Source: Deltaproteobacteria bacterium (GTDB taxonomy: Bacteria > Myxococcota_A > UBA796 > CAJQPC01). Taken from it: a stretch of DNA of 26,861 nucleotides. Under the pieces are notes generated by a model, which did no database searches, was not told the origin of the DNA, and was given only the letters and a program-made list of their open reading frames with translations. The stretch covers positions 1 through 26,861 of the forward strand of contig JADKFE010000071.1 of the NCBI GenBank assembly GCA_016717595.1, given 5' to 3'. Made by a program: the position numbers and the translations under genes. Below, piece after piece: positions 7,788 through 16,073 of this stretch (its first letter is position 1; every line of letters starts with the position of its first letter).

Positions 7788-8362
7788 GGAGCGACTCCGT
7801 GAAGCAGCAGATCGAGAACTTGGTCGGCGGTGTCCGCGGTGAGCGGAGGGCCGCCGTGAAGGGTGGCGCCCAGGCGGATACGGACACCGCCGAGCAACAT
7901 GAGCGCGCCAGCGACGGGATCGTGAGGGCGTAGGGTGCCCTGGGTGATCCCCTCCTGCAGCAGCGCGATGAGCAGCACGACCTCCCCCTCGTGGAACTTC
8001 TTGGCGTCTACGAGGGGCGCGCCTTGACCGGCCTGCTGAATGGCCTGGTGTAAGAAGCGCAGCACCATGGGGTCGTCGAGGTGGAGCTGAAAGCAGGCGG
8101 CGACGTAGGCCCGAATCCGGTCGAGCACCGGCGCCGGGGCCTGAAGGCAGCCCGCGATCACGTCGAGCCAGCAGCCGAGGTGGTGGTTCACCAAGGCGGT
8201 GAACAGGCCGTCTTTGCTGCCGAAGTGGTAATAGAGCGTCGGTTTGGTCACGCCGACGGCCTCAGCGATCTCTCGCACTGAAGTCGCCGCGTAGCCCCGC
8301 TCGGCGAAGAGCCGCGTGGCCTCACGAATGATCCGCCCGCGGACCTCTTCTTGTTCACCCAT
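7784..8362 (-). CDS. TetR-family repressor of the efflux operon
   Basis: This is a TetR/AcrR-family protein of about 192 residues. The N-terminal helix-turn-helix is clear: RIIREATRLFAERGYAATSVREIAEAVGVTKPTLYYHFGSKDGLF. The C-terminal ligand-binding half is divergent, as usual. TetR regulators repress until a small molecule binds. I chose the ATG at 8362 because GGAG lies 5 bases upstream; a GTG at 8365 is also possible. The gene is first in a tightly coupled operon with the adaptor, the pump and hemH. Two matching palindromes upstream (8378-8419) indicate autorepression of the whole operon. The inducer is not visible from sequence; a pump substrate is the usual case. Confidence 0.92.
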   Translation of the reverse strand: MGEQEEVRGRIIREATRLFAERGYAATSVREIAEAVGVTKPTLYYHFGSKDGLFTALVNHHLGCWLDVIAGCLQAPAPVLDRIRAYVAACFQLHLDDPMVLRFLHQAIQQAGQGAPLVDAKKFHEGEVVLLIALLQEGITQGTLRPHDPVAGALMLLGGVRIRLGATLHGGPPLTADTADQVLDLLLHGVAP

Positions 8363-8377
8363 CACCGCTCCGGTTTT

Positions 8378-8419
8378 TACCGAACGGTAGGTAACCAGGG
8401 CGGCCTACCGACCGGTAGG
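8378..8419. promoter_or_regulatory. Two TetR-type operators upstream of the efflux operon
   Basis: Two palindromes share the core TACCG-NN-CGGTA: one at 8378-8389 (spacer AA) and one at 8404-8419, where the arms extend to CCTACCG/CGGTAGG (spacer AC). Their centres are 28 bases apart and lie 16-57 bases before the tetR start. The matched pair next to a TetR gene makes this its operator with good likelihood. Confidence 0.75.
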
Positions 8420-8425
8420 TCAGCG

Positions 8426-8464
8426 CCTCAAAAATAGTCACCTGATCGGCGTCAGTTTTTGAGG
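8426..8464. repeat. 9-bp inverted repeat in the divergent intergenic region
   Basis: CCTCAAAAA at 8426-8434 and TTTTTGAGG at 8456-8464 are perfect inverted arms 21 bases apart. They lie between the tetR operators and the plus-strand gene at 8616. Possible roles are a second regulator site or a terminator-like hairpin with A/T flanks. No choice can be made from sequence alone. Confidence 0.4.
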
Positions 8465-8615
8465 TCCGCCGTCAGCGGGGCTGAGAGAGGGGTGAAAGGG
8501 GGTGAAAGCCCTTGAAGTAGGAGCAGGCCCCGGCCTTGGGTAAGGTCGCTCTTGTCGCGGCGGACCCCACTCGCCGACGACACCCACCACTCCCATTCAA
8601 GACGAGGCCCGCACC

Positions 8616-9671
8616 ATGAGCAGCAACTCCGTCAGCGTCAGCAACGATCAGCTCGGCAAGCTCTACGATCACGGCTGGAACGACAAAGGCGGCGACGCCG
8701 CGAAGTTTGACAGCGAGGACTCTCAGTACCGCGTCTACAAGGCCAAGACGGCGACCACGAACGACAACCGCATCCGCTTTGAGCTGGACCAGGACCACAT
8801 CCGCGGCGGCGCCACCGACGACCACGTCAACGCCCGGGCCTACTTCTTGGCCGATGGCACCCTCTCGGAGGTGCGCATGACCTGGGAGGCCGGAAACGAC
8901 GGCTACCAGGCGCCCGACTGGGCCATCGACCTCGCCGCCGACGTCGCCGAGGTGGCCGTGGACGCCATCGTGGACGTGCTCTCCGAGGGCGCCTTGGTGG
9001 AGCTTGACCCCGAGATCGCCGAGCTCACCGGCAAGGTGGTCAAGGCGGTGGGTGACGCCTGCAACTGGTTCTCCAAAGAGATCGTGAAGCTCAGCGATGA
9101 CGGCGGGCGCCTGAACATGATCGCCGTCGCCAACCACAACCTCAACAAGCTCCTGTTCTCGGTGCAGTCGCCCAAGAGCGCGCCGATGTTGGCCTACCCG
9201 GTGTTCAGCGAGCAGTCCTTTGAGCAGGCCATCGGCCACAGCTTCAACGACAAGGACAACGAGGCCATGGAGTACGAGAGCCACGACTCGAACTACCGCA
9301 CCTGGCGCTTCGACAAGTCCGTGTGCCCCGGCGGCGCGGGCCTCTACGTCTCCACGAAGATCGACCACATCCGCGGCGAGAACAAGGACGACCACATCAT
9401 CCTGATGATCGGCTACAACGCCGGGGGCCGCATCATCCAGGGCCAGGTCGCGATCCAGATGAAGAACGAGGACCCGATCATCACCCCGGTGCTCCTGCAG
9501 AACAGCGCGTTCTCCATCGACATGGGCAAGGCCCTCGCCGACGCCGTGCAGTCGCGGCTCAAGTCGGACTATGGCTTTGACGGCTCCAACAGCGGCCGCC
9601 AGAACATCCCGCACATCGTCGAGAAGAACGTCGACGCCATGGCGAAGTCGGTCACCGTGCGCAAAGCCTGA
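8616..9671 (+). CDS. Hypothetical protein with two related halves (DHIRG/DDH motif)
   Basis: I do not recognise this 351-residue protein. It has no signal peptide and no membrane segment. Residues about 18-90 and 208-285 are clearly related: both read NDK, then an acidic stretch, S-x-DS-x-YR, then D-HIRG-xxx-DDH followed by a strand pair (LADGTLSEVRMTW and NAGGRIIQGQVAIQM). The halves are joined by an acidic amphipathic region, about 105-165, rich in Val/Ala. The repeated D/H-rich motif could bind a metal or ligand, but that is inference. GAGG lies 8 bases before the ATG. The gene is alone, divergent from tetR and convergent with the repeat lipoprotein. Confidence 0.85.
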   Translation: MSSNSVSVSNDQLGKLYDHGWNDKGGDAAKFDSEDSQYRVYKAKTATTNDNRIRFELDQDHIRGGATDDHVNARAYFLADGTLSEVRMTWEAGNDGYQAPDWAIDLAADVAEVAVDAIVDVLSEGALVELDPEIAELTGKVVKAVGDACNWFSKEIVKLSDDGGRLNMIAVANHNLNKLLFSVQSPKSAPMLAYPVFSEQSFEQAIGHSFNDKDNEAMEYESHDSNYRTWRFDKSVCPGGAGLYVSTKIDHIRGENKDDHIILMIGYNAGGRIIQGQVAIQMKNEDPIITPVLLQNSAFSIDMGKALADAVQSRLKSDYGFDGSNSGRQNIPHIVEKNVDAMAKSVTVRKA

Positions 9672-9702
9672 CGCGCGCAGAGCCTGACGTTTGGCCGAGA
9701 AT

Positions 9703-9734
9703 CCTGACGGGCTGGGCGAGCCTCGCCCGTCAGG
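9703..9734. terminator. Hairpin between convergent genes
   Basis: CCTGACGGGC at 9703-9712 and GCCCGTCAGG at 9725-9734 form a perfect 10-bp stem. The loop can itself fold (GGGCGAG with CTCGCCC). It sits between the stop of the plus gene (9671) and overlaps the stop of the minus gene (9730). There is no T tract, so it is a probable bidirectional terminator or 3'-end stabiliser rather than a classical one. Confidence 0.5.
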
Positions 9735-12700
9735 AGGACTCGGAGTTGTCTTCGCCGTTCTTACACGACTTGTCGGCGGCGTCTTTGAAGCCGTCGAGGT
9801 CGTTGTCTAAGCCGTCGTTGCAGGCATAGACCCCGCCGTAGCCGTCGTCTTCGAGCTTGGTGGCGCCGCTCTCACAGATCGGGTCGTCGAGATCGGCCCA
9901 GCCGTCGCTGTCGTTGTCGAGGCCGTCGTTACACTCGGTGAGCGGGTCGGTCTCGTCGGTGTCGTAGCCGTCGTCGCAGCCGGGGTCGTCCACGTCTACG
10001 AGGCCGTCGCGGTCGTTGTCGGTGTCGTCGTTGCAGGCGTCAGCGCCGAAGCCGTCGACCTCGCTGAGCTGGGTGGCGTCGCCGTTGCAGCCGGGGTCGT
10101 CGAGGTCGAGCCAGCCATCGGCGTCGTTGTCGAGGCCATCGGCGCACTCGGCGATGTGGGTCTCGTCGCTGTCAAAGGCGGACTCACAGCCGGGGTCGTC
10201 GGCGTCTACGAAGCCGTCGCCGTCGTCGTCGCCGCCGTCGTTGCAGGCGAAGAGCGCGTCGAGGCTCACCTCCTCCTCACCCGCGCCGCAGTCGGGGTCT
10301 TGGGCGTCGGTCCAGCCGTCGCTGTCGCCGTCGAGGCCGTCTTGGCACTCGGTGCGGATGGGCGACTCCAGGTTGTCGAAGGCGCTCTCGCAGTTGGGAT
10401 CGGCGGCGTCGCGCTGGCCGTTGCCGTCGTTGTCGACGCCGTCGTTACACTCGGCGGCGCCGGTGGCCCCGGACTCCGCCGTGGCCAGCACACAGTCGGG
10501 GTCGGAGGCGTCTACCCAGCCGTCGCCGTCGTTGTCGGCGCCGTCGCTGCAGCTCGCGGCGGCGTTGAGCTCCAAGGGGTCGCTGGCGCTGGTGCAGCCG
10601 GGGTCGTCGGCGTCGATGAGGCCGTCGCTGTCGTTGTCGGCGCCGTCGTTACAGGCCGCGGCGCTGAGGCCGACCTCTTCACCGTCGCTCAGGCAGTCGG
10701 CGTCGTCGCTGTCGATCCAGCCGTCGTTGTCGTCGTCGAGGCCGTCCCCGCAGGAGCCGCCGGCGCCTTCGCTGCTGTCGAAGCCCGAGGAGCACTCGCG
10801 GTCGTCGCCGTCGGTGAAGCCGTCGCCGTCGTTGTCCAGGCCATCGGCGCAGGCCGCCCCCAAGCCGTCGCCCTCGACGCCGCCGAGCAGGCAGTCGGGG
10901 TCGTCTTGGTCAAACCAGCCGTCGCCATCGTCGTCGCTGCCGTTCACGCAGGCGCCGGCGGGGTTGGCCTCGGTGGCCTGGGCGGCCTCGACGCAGTGGG
11001 GGTCGGCGGCGTCGGTCTTGCCGTCGCCGTCATCATCGACGCCGTTGTTGCAGGCGAAGGGCGAGAGGCCGAGCTCCGAGCCGAAGATCGTGCAGTCGGG
11101 GTCTTCGCCGTCCACCCAGCCGTCGCCGTCGTCGTCTACACCATCGGCGCAGGTGCCCGCCGGGGCGGCCTCGCTCAGCCCCAGGCCGTCGGCGCAGTCG
11201 GCGTCATCGGCGTCGATGCCGCCGTCGCCGTCGTTGTCGATGCCGTCGTTGCAGACCGTGTCGCCGAGGCCCAGCTCTTCGTCGCCCAGCAGGCAGTCGG
11301 GGTCGAGGGCGTCCGCCCAGCCGTCGCCGTCGTCGTCTACGCCATCCGCGCAGGTGGCGCCGTCGTCTTCAGCGTCGTCATAGGCGGCGCTGCAGCCCGC
11401 GTCGTCGGCGTCGATGAGGCCGTCGCTGTCGTTGTCTTGGCCGTCGTTGCACGCGGTGACGTTCAGGCCGCCCTCGTCCACCCCGCCCAAGCAGTCGAGG
11501 TCGTCGTCGTCGATCCAGCCGTCGGCGTCGCCGTCGAGGCCGTCTTCACAGCTCAGCGCACCTTCGCCGCCGAGCTCAGCGTTGTCCAGCGCCCGGGCGC
11601 AGCCGGGGTCGTCCGCGTCGACGAGGCCGTCGCCGTCGTCGTCGCCGCCGTTGTTGCACTCGCTGGCGCCCAGGCCCGACTCCGCGCCGCCGCCTGCGCA
11701 GTCGGGATCGGCGGCGTCGGTCCAGGCGTCGCCGTCGTCATCGGCGCCGTTGGTGCAGCTCGCGGAGAGGCTGGCCTCGTCCTCGTCTGTGGCCGAGGCG
11801 CAGTCGGGGTCGTCGGCGTCGATGAGGCCGTCGCTGTCGTCGTCGTCGCCGTTGTTGCAGGCGACGAGGCTCAGGCCGACCTCACGGCCCGAGACCGCGC
11901 AGTCGGGGTCTTGATCGTCAAACCAGCCGTCGAGGTCGTCGTCGCCGCCGTTCTCGCAGGGGCCGTCGGGGGCGTAGTCCTCGTCGTCTAACCACGGCAC
12001 GGCGCAGGAGGCGTCGTCGGCGTCGATGTCGCCGTCGCCGTCGTTGTCGAGGCCGTCGTTGCACGCCCGGTCGGTCAGGCCGAGCTCGTCGCCGTCGGTG
12101 AGGCAGTCGAGGTCGAGCTCATCCACCCAGCCGTCGGCGTCGTTGTCGTCGCCGTCGGCGCAGGCCTCAGCGCTGTCCTCCTCGACGCTGTCTGAGGCGC
12201 TCGCGCAGCCCGGGTCCAAGGCGTCGATGAGCAGGTCGCCGTCGTTGTCGCGGCCATCGTTGCAGCCCGAGGGGCCGAAGCCGGTCTCGTTGTCGTTGTT
12301 CAGGCAGTCGGGGTCGGCGTCATCAATCCAGCCGTCTTTGTCGTTGTCGAGGCCGTCGCCGAGGCAGTCGCCGTCGACCTCGTTGTTGTCTTGGCCGTCG
12401 CGGCAGGCGGGGTCGAAGACGTCGATGAGGCCGTCGCTGTCGTTGTCGACGCCGTCGTTGCAGTGGGCGAAGCCGAAGCCGAGCTCATCGTCGCCGCTGG
12501 CGCAGTCGGGGTCGTCAGCGTCGGTCCAGCCGTCGCCGTCGTCGTCGCCGCCGTCGGTGCAGGAGGTGTCGGCCTCGCCCTCGAGGGTGTCGAAGGCGTC
12601 GATGCAGTCGGCGTCTTCAGAGTCGATGTCGCCGTCGCTGTCGTTGTCTAAGCCGTCGTCACACTCCGCGGCGCCGTAGCCGAGCTCGTCGTCGCCGCTG

Positions 12701-14835
12701 GCGCAGTCGGGGTCGGCCTCGTCGATCCAGAGGTCGCCGTCGTTGTCGAGGAGGTCGTTGCAGCCGGTGATCGGCTCGTCGGACTCGTCGTTGTCTTTGC
12801 CGTCGTCGCAGCCGGCGTCGTCAGCGTCGATGTCGCCGTCGCCGTCGTTGTCGGCGCCGTCGTTGCAGTCATACGCCGAGATCGCCGGGCTCTCGCTGGC
12901 GCCGGTGGCCGAGGAGCAGGCCGGGTCGTCGGTGTCGGTCCAGCCGTCGCCGTCGTTGTCGACGGTGTCGGCGCAGGCGTAGTCGGCCTCGTAGACGTCT
13001 TCAGCGTCGAGGCAGTGCGGGTCGTCGGCGTCGATGAGGCCGTCGCTGTCGTTGTCTGAGCCGTCGTTGCACTGGATCGACGTGTCGCCGGTCTCCGTGG
13101 CGCCGCTCTCGCAGTCGGGGTCCTCGTCGTCTACCCACGAGTCGCTGTCGTTGTCGAGGCCGTCCTCGCAGCCGTCGGCCTCACTGGTGGTGGCGGCGGT
13201 GGCGCAGGCGTCGTCTAAGGCGTCGAGGCTCAGGTCGCCGTCGTTGTCGACGCCGTCGTTGCAGGCCACGGATCCGAAGCCGAGCTCGTCCCCGAAGCTG
13301 GCGCAGTCGGGGTCGTCGCCGTCGAGCCAGCCGTCGTTGTCGTTGTCCAGGCCATCGGCGCAGGGGTCGCTCTCGTCGGTGTCGAAGGCGTCGTCACACT
13401 CGGCGTCATCGGCGTCAGCGACGCCGTCGCCGTCGTCATCGATCCGGTTGTTGCAGGCGCTGGTGCCGAAGCCCTCTTCAGCGGTGCCCGAGCCGCAGTC
13501 GGGGTCCGCGGCGTCGGTCCAGCCGTCGCCGTCGTTGTCCAGAGTGTCGGCGCAGTCGCTGGCCTCGGTGTCATCGGCCGCCGTGGTGCAGTCGGCGTCG
13601 AAGGCGTCGATGGCGCCGTCCACGTCGTTGTCTTTGCCGTCGCTGCACTCCGTCGTCTTCTGGAAGCCGCCCTCGTTCTCGTCGTGGACGCTGGCGCAGC
13701 CCTGGTCGTCGAGGTCGATCCAGCCGTCCGCGTCGTTGTCGAGGCTGTCTTCGCAGGCGTCGAGCTCGGTCTCGTCCAGCGCCTCGGCGCAGCTTGGGTC
13801 AGCCGCGTCGATCAGGCCGTCGGTGTCGTTCTCGACGCCGTCGTTGCACTCGGTGTCGCCGAAGCCGCGCTCTTCGTCGCCGCCGCCTGCGCAGTCGGGG
13901 TCGTCGCCGTCGATCCAGCCGTCGCTGTCGTTGTCGAGGTCGTCTTCGCAGGGCGCCGCGGCCTCGTCCTCGTCTAAGCCGCTCTCACAGTCGGGGTCGT
14001 CGGCGTCGGTGAGGCCGTCGTTGTCGTTGTCGAGGGTGTCGCCACACTCGGCGTCGCCGGGCGCGCCGGCCTCTTCGTCTCCCACCTGGCAGTCGGGGTC
14101 GGCGGAGTCCACCCAGCCGTCGCCGTCGTTGTCGAGGTCGTCTTCGCAGCCGGAGGCCTCTTGTTCGTCGTTGGCGTCTTCACAGTGGGGGTCGTCGTTG
14201 TCGACGAGGCCGTCCTCGTCGTTGTCTTCGCCGTCGTTGCACCCGGCGGCGCCCAGGCCGAGCTCGTCGCCTTCACCGCTCGCGCAGTCGGGGTCGTCGT
14301 CGTCGGTCCAGCCGTCGTCGTCGTTGTCGGCGCTGTCGTTGCAGGGGCCGATGGGCTCGTCCAAGAGCGTGAGCCCGGCCACCGTCACGGCCTCGACGGT
14401 GTCGGTGACGAAGCGCTGCTCGGCGCTCACCTCGGAGACGGCGTAGAGCGTGCTGTCGGTGACCGCCCAGGCCTGGAGCGTGAACGCCTGGCGGTTGTCT
14501 CCAGCGCGCAGCTCAAAGGTGGGCAAGGCGTCGAGGCGCGCGCCGCTGACGCTGAGGCTCTGGAAGAGCACGGCCTCTAGGTCGTCGTCGTCGGTGAGCG
14601 CGTTGGTGAGCAGCAGGTCGCCGACCTCACCCTCGGGGAGATAGCCGCCGTCGGCGTCCTCAAAGGGGGACTCGGGGTCGATCACCAGGGCCAAGGAGGC
14701 GATCTGGTCGTCGGCCAAGATGGCGCCCACGTCGGGGCCGGTGACCTCGACGACCAGGGCCGTGCGGGCGTCGTCCTCTCCTTTGCAGGCGATGGCGAGG
14801 AGGAGCAGGGGGAGTAGGCTTCTGCTGGGGCGCAT
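9730..14835 (-). CDS. Giant acidic lipoprotein with 46 thrombospondin-type-3-like repeats
   Basis: The protein is about 1701 residues. It starts with a lipoprotein signal peptide (LLPLLLLAIAC), then an N-terminal globular domain of about 150 residues. An uninterrupted array of 46 Cys-flanked units of about 33 residues then runs to the stop. Each unit follows C-x-DG-x-DND-x-DG-x-x-D-x-x-DP-x-C. This is the Asp pattern of calcium-binding thrombospondin type 3 repeats, with a Cys at each end. Odd units always have Trp after DG (DGW) and even units never do, giving 23 A/B pairs. Ca2+ binding and disulfides would make a rigid surface rod; this is inferred from the family. There is no C-terminal sorting domain. 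I chose the ATG at 14835 (GAGG 9 bases upstream); a TTG at 14850 overlaps the PEGA gene stop. The two genes are an operon. Confidence 0.93.
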   Translation of the reverse strand: MRPSRSLLPLLLLAIACKGEDDARTALVVEVTGPDVGAILADDQIASLALVIDPESPFEDADGGYLPEGEVGDLLLTNALTDDDDLEAVLFQSLSVSGARLDALPTFELRAGDNRQAFTLQAWAVTDSTLYAVSEVSAEQRFVTDTVEAVTVAGLTLLDEPIGPCNDSADNDDDGWTDDDDPDCASGEGDELGLGAAGCNDGEDNDEDGLVDNDDPHCEDANDEQEASGCEDDLDNDGDGWVDSADPDCQVGDEEAGAPGDAECGDTLDNDNDGLTDADDPDCESGLDEDEAAAPCEDDLDNDSDGWIDGDDPDCAGGGDEERGFGDTECNDGVENDTDGLIDAADPSCAEALDETELDACEDSLDNDADGWIDLDDQGCASVHDENEGGFQKTTECSDGKDNDVDGAIDAFDADCTTAADDTEASDCADTLDNDGDGWTDAADPDCGSGTAEEGFGTSACNNRIDDDGDGVADADDAECDDAFDTDESDPCADGLDNDNDGWLDGDDPDCASFGDELGFGSVACNDGVDNDGDLSLDALDDACATAATTSEADGCEDGLDNDSDSWVDDEDPDCESGATETGDTSIQCNDGSDNDSDGLIDADDPHCLDAEDVYEADYACADTVDNDGDGWTDTDDPACSSATGASESPAISAYDCNDGADNDGDGDIDADDAGCDDGKDNDESDEPITGCNDLLDNDGDLWIDEADPDCASGDDELGYGAAECDDGLDNDSDGDIDSEDADCIDAFDTLEGEADTSCTDGGDDDGDGWTDADDPDCASGDDELGFGFAHCNDGVDNDSDGLIDVFDPACRDGQDNNEVDGDCLGDGLDNDKDGWIDDADPDCLNNDNETGFGPSGCNDGRDNDGDLLIDALDPGCASASDSVEEDSAEACADGDDNDADGWVDELDLDCLTDGDELGLTDRACNDGLDNDGDGDIDADDASCAVPWLDDEDYAPDGPCENGGDDDLDGWFDDQDPDCAVSGREVGLSLVACNNGDDDDSDGLIDADDPDCASATDEDEASLSASCTNGADDDGDAWTDAADPDCAGGGAESGLGASECNNGGDDDGDGLVDADDPGCARALDNAELGGEGALSCEDGLDGDADGWIDDDDLDCLGGVDEGGLNVTACNDGQDNDSDGLIDADDAGCSAAYDDAEDDGATCADGVDDDGDGWADALDPDCLLGDEELGLGDTVCNDGIDNDGDGGIDADDADCADGLGLSEAAPAGTCADGVDDDGDGWVDGEDPDCTIFGSELGLSPFACNNGVDDDGDGKTDAADPHCVEAAQATEANPAGACVNGSDDDGDGWFDQDDPDCLLGGVEGDGLGAACADGLDNDGDGFTDGDDRECSSGFDSSEGAGGSCGDGLDDDNDGWIDSDDADCLSDGEEVGLSAAACNDGADNDSDGLIDADDPGCTSASDPLELNAAASCSDGADNDGDGWVDASDPDCVLATAESGATGAAECNDGVDNDGNGQRDAADPNCESAFDNLESPIRTECQDGLDGDSDGWTDAQDPDCGAGEEEVSLDALFACNDGGDDDGDGFVDADDPGCESAFDSDETHIAECADGLDNDADGWLDLDDPGCNGDATQLSEVDGFGADACNDDTDNDRDGLVDVDDPGCDDGYDTDETDPLTECNDGLDNDSDGWADLDDPICESGATKLEDDGYGGVYACNDGLDNDLDGFKDAADKSCKNGEDNSESS
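9733..14343 (-). repeat. Tandem coding repeat, 46 units of about 100 bp
   Basis: The repeat-coding part of the giant lipoprotein averages about 100 bp per unit, or about 200 bp per A/B pair. The recurring GTCGTT-GTC and GTCGCCGTC words create long spurious open frames on both strands. Unit lengths differ by a few codons at the linkers, so the array is degenerate rather than a recent perfect expansion. Confidence 0.9.
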
Positions 14836-14846
14836 CCTGCGGATCC

Positions 14847-15923
14847 TCAAGGCAGAGTGACGACGACGTCGCCATCGGGGAGGGGCTCGGGCTGGAGCGC
14901 GAGGGCGACGCCTGCGCTCACCACACCCGCGGCGGCGGCGCTGCCGCCCAAGGCCGCCCAGAACGTCCAGCGCTGCACCAGGGGCGCGAGCTCGACGAGC
15001 GCCGGGCCGCCCTTCCAGTCAACCTTGTACAGGAGCGTGCCGGTGAGGGGCACCTCCAAGGTCTGGGAGACCTCACCGCCGCCCTCGGCGGAGGTGATGG
15101 TGAGCAGGTATTCGCCTCGGCTCAAGAGCAGCTCGGCGTCGCCGCCTTGGGACACCGTGGCGCCGTCGATGCGCACGATGGCGTCATCAAAGCCGGTGTT
15201 CACCTTCAAGGTGGTGCCCGCGTCGGAGAGGGTGGCGGTGACCTCCCCTTTGGAGCCGTCGCTGGTGTCGATGTGGCGCACGACGGCGGCGTAGCCTGGG
15301 GAGATGAGCAGCACGGTGTGTTGCCCCGGGGGCACGTCGCTGAGCTGGAGCGGGGTCTTGCCCACCGACGCGCCGTCGAGCCAGACCTCGGCCCCGGCGG
15401 GCTTGGACGTCACGGCGAAGCGCCCGCGAGACGACTCCAAGACGTGTTTGGTGAGCGGGTTGCCGCCTTTGCGCTGGGTGAGGGTGCCCTCGATCGTCTC
15501 GAAGCCGGTGAGGCTGAGGCTGTAGCTGTGGTCACCTTCAGCGATGGACGCGACGCGGATCGGCGTCTTGCCGACCTCTTTGCCGTCGATGGTGACCGAG
15601 GCGCCAGACGGCGTCGACACGAACTCCGCCGTGCCGCCGCCCGGGTAGAGCTCGGCGGTGACGCTGGTGGTGAGGTTCGGCTTGACCTCGACCCGGCGCA
15701 CGAAGGGGTCCATGCCGTCGGCGGTGACCCGCACGCTGTAGGTGCCCGGCGGCAGATAGCGGGTGACCGGCACCTCGCCCACGGGCTCGGAGTCGATGTG
15801 CACCGCGGCGCGCTGGATCGTCGCCGTGACATAGAGCACACCCGTCGTCTCTTGGGCGTCCGCGCGCTGCGGCCACAAGAGCAGGAGCATCGCCCCGAGC
15901 GTCAAGAGCAGTCTAACCAGCAT
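14847..15923 (-). CDS. PEGA-domain protein with signal peptide and C-terminal membrane segment
   Basis: This 358-residue protein begins with a cleavable signal peptide (LLLTLGAMLLLLWPQRADAQ). At least three PEGA-type repeats follow: about residues 30-90 (VHIDSEPVGEVPVTRYLPPGTYSVRV), 95-160 (VTIDGKEVGKTPIRV) and 168-230 (VWLDGASVGKTPLQLSDVPPGQHTV). A fourth, degenerate beta module spans about 235-295. A single hydrophobic segment lies near residues 315-340 (WAALGGSAAAAGVVSAGVALAL). PEGA domains are surface or periplasmic beta folds of uncertain ligand. A GGAGG lies upstream of the ATG. Its stop overlaps or nearly touches the start of the giant repeat lipoprotein, so the two probably act together at the envelope. 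Confidence 0.9.
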   Translation of the reverse strand: MLVRLLLTLGAMLLLLWPQRADAQETTGVLYVTATIQRAAVHIDSEPVGEVPVTRYLPPGTYSVRVTADGMDPFVRRVEVKPNLTTSVTAELYPGGGTAEFVSTPSGASVTIDGKEVGKTPIRVASIAEGDHSYSLSLTGFETIEGTLTQRKGGNPLTKHVLESSRGRFAVTSKPAGAEVWLDGASVGKTPLQLSDVPPGQHTVLLISPGYAAVVRHIDTSDGSKGEVTATLSDAGTTLKVNTGFDDAIVRIDGATVSQGGDAELLLSRGEYLLTITSAEGGGEVSQTLEVPLTGTLLYKVDWKGGPALVELAPLVQRWTFWAALGGSAAAAGVVSAGVALALQPEPLPDGDVVVTLP

Positions 15924-16014
15924 TCCCTCGATTCCTCCGGGCGCTCATGGCCTTTGGGGCGACGGTGGGGCCCTCTTGGCCCAGCCCTGGCTCGCCCCTG
16001 CGGGCGCTCGTTCA

Positions 16015-16030
16015 CCCTCCAAGCGGAGGG
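16015..16030. terminator. Small hairpin downstream of selB
   Basis: CCCTCC-AAGC-GGAGGG is a 6-bp GC-rich stem with a 4-base loop, 44 bases after the selB stop and ahead of the PEGA gene. It lacks a T tract. It is a candidate transcription end for selB; evidence is weak. Confidence 0.3.
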
Positions 16031-16073
16031 CCTGCCCATGATATCACGGGCTCAGGAGGGGTCCGCGCCTCGC

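Noticed and set aside
8472..9614. 380-codon minus-strand frame opposite the duplicated-domain protein
   Set aside because: The plus-strand product has an internal duplication and a good ribosome site, while the minus frame is low-complexity Val/Gly/Asp/His.
10016..14446. Long plus-strand open frames (up to about 610 codons) opposite the repeat lipoprotein
   Set aside because: They are Ser/Pro- or Val/Ala-only translations of the GTC-rich repeat and lack signal peptides, ribosome sites and any family features. The minus frame has a signal peptide and a conserved Cys/Asp pattern.
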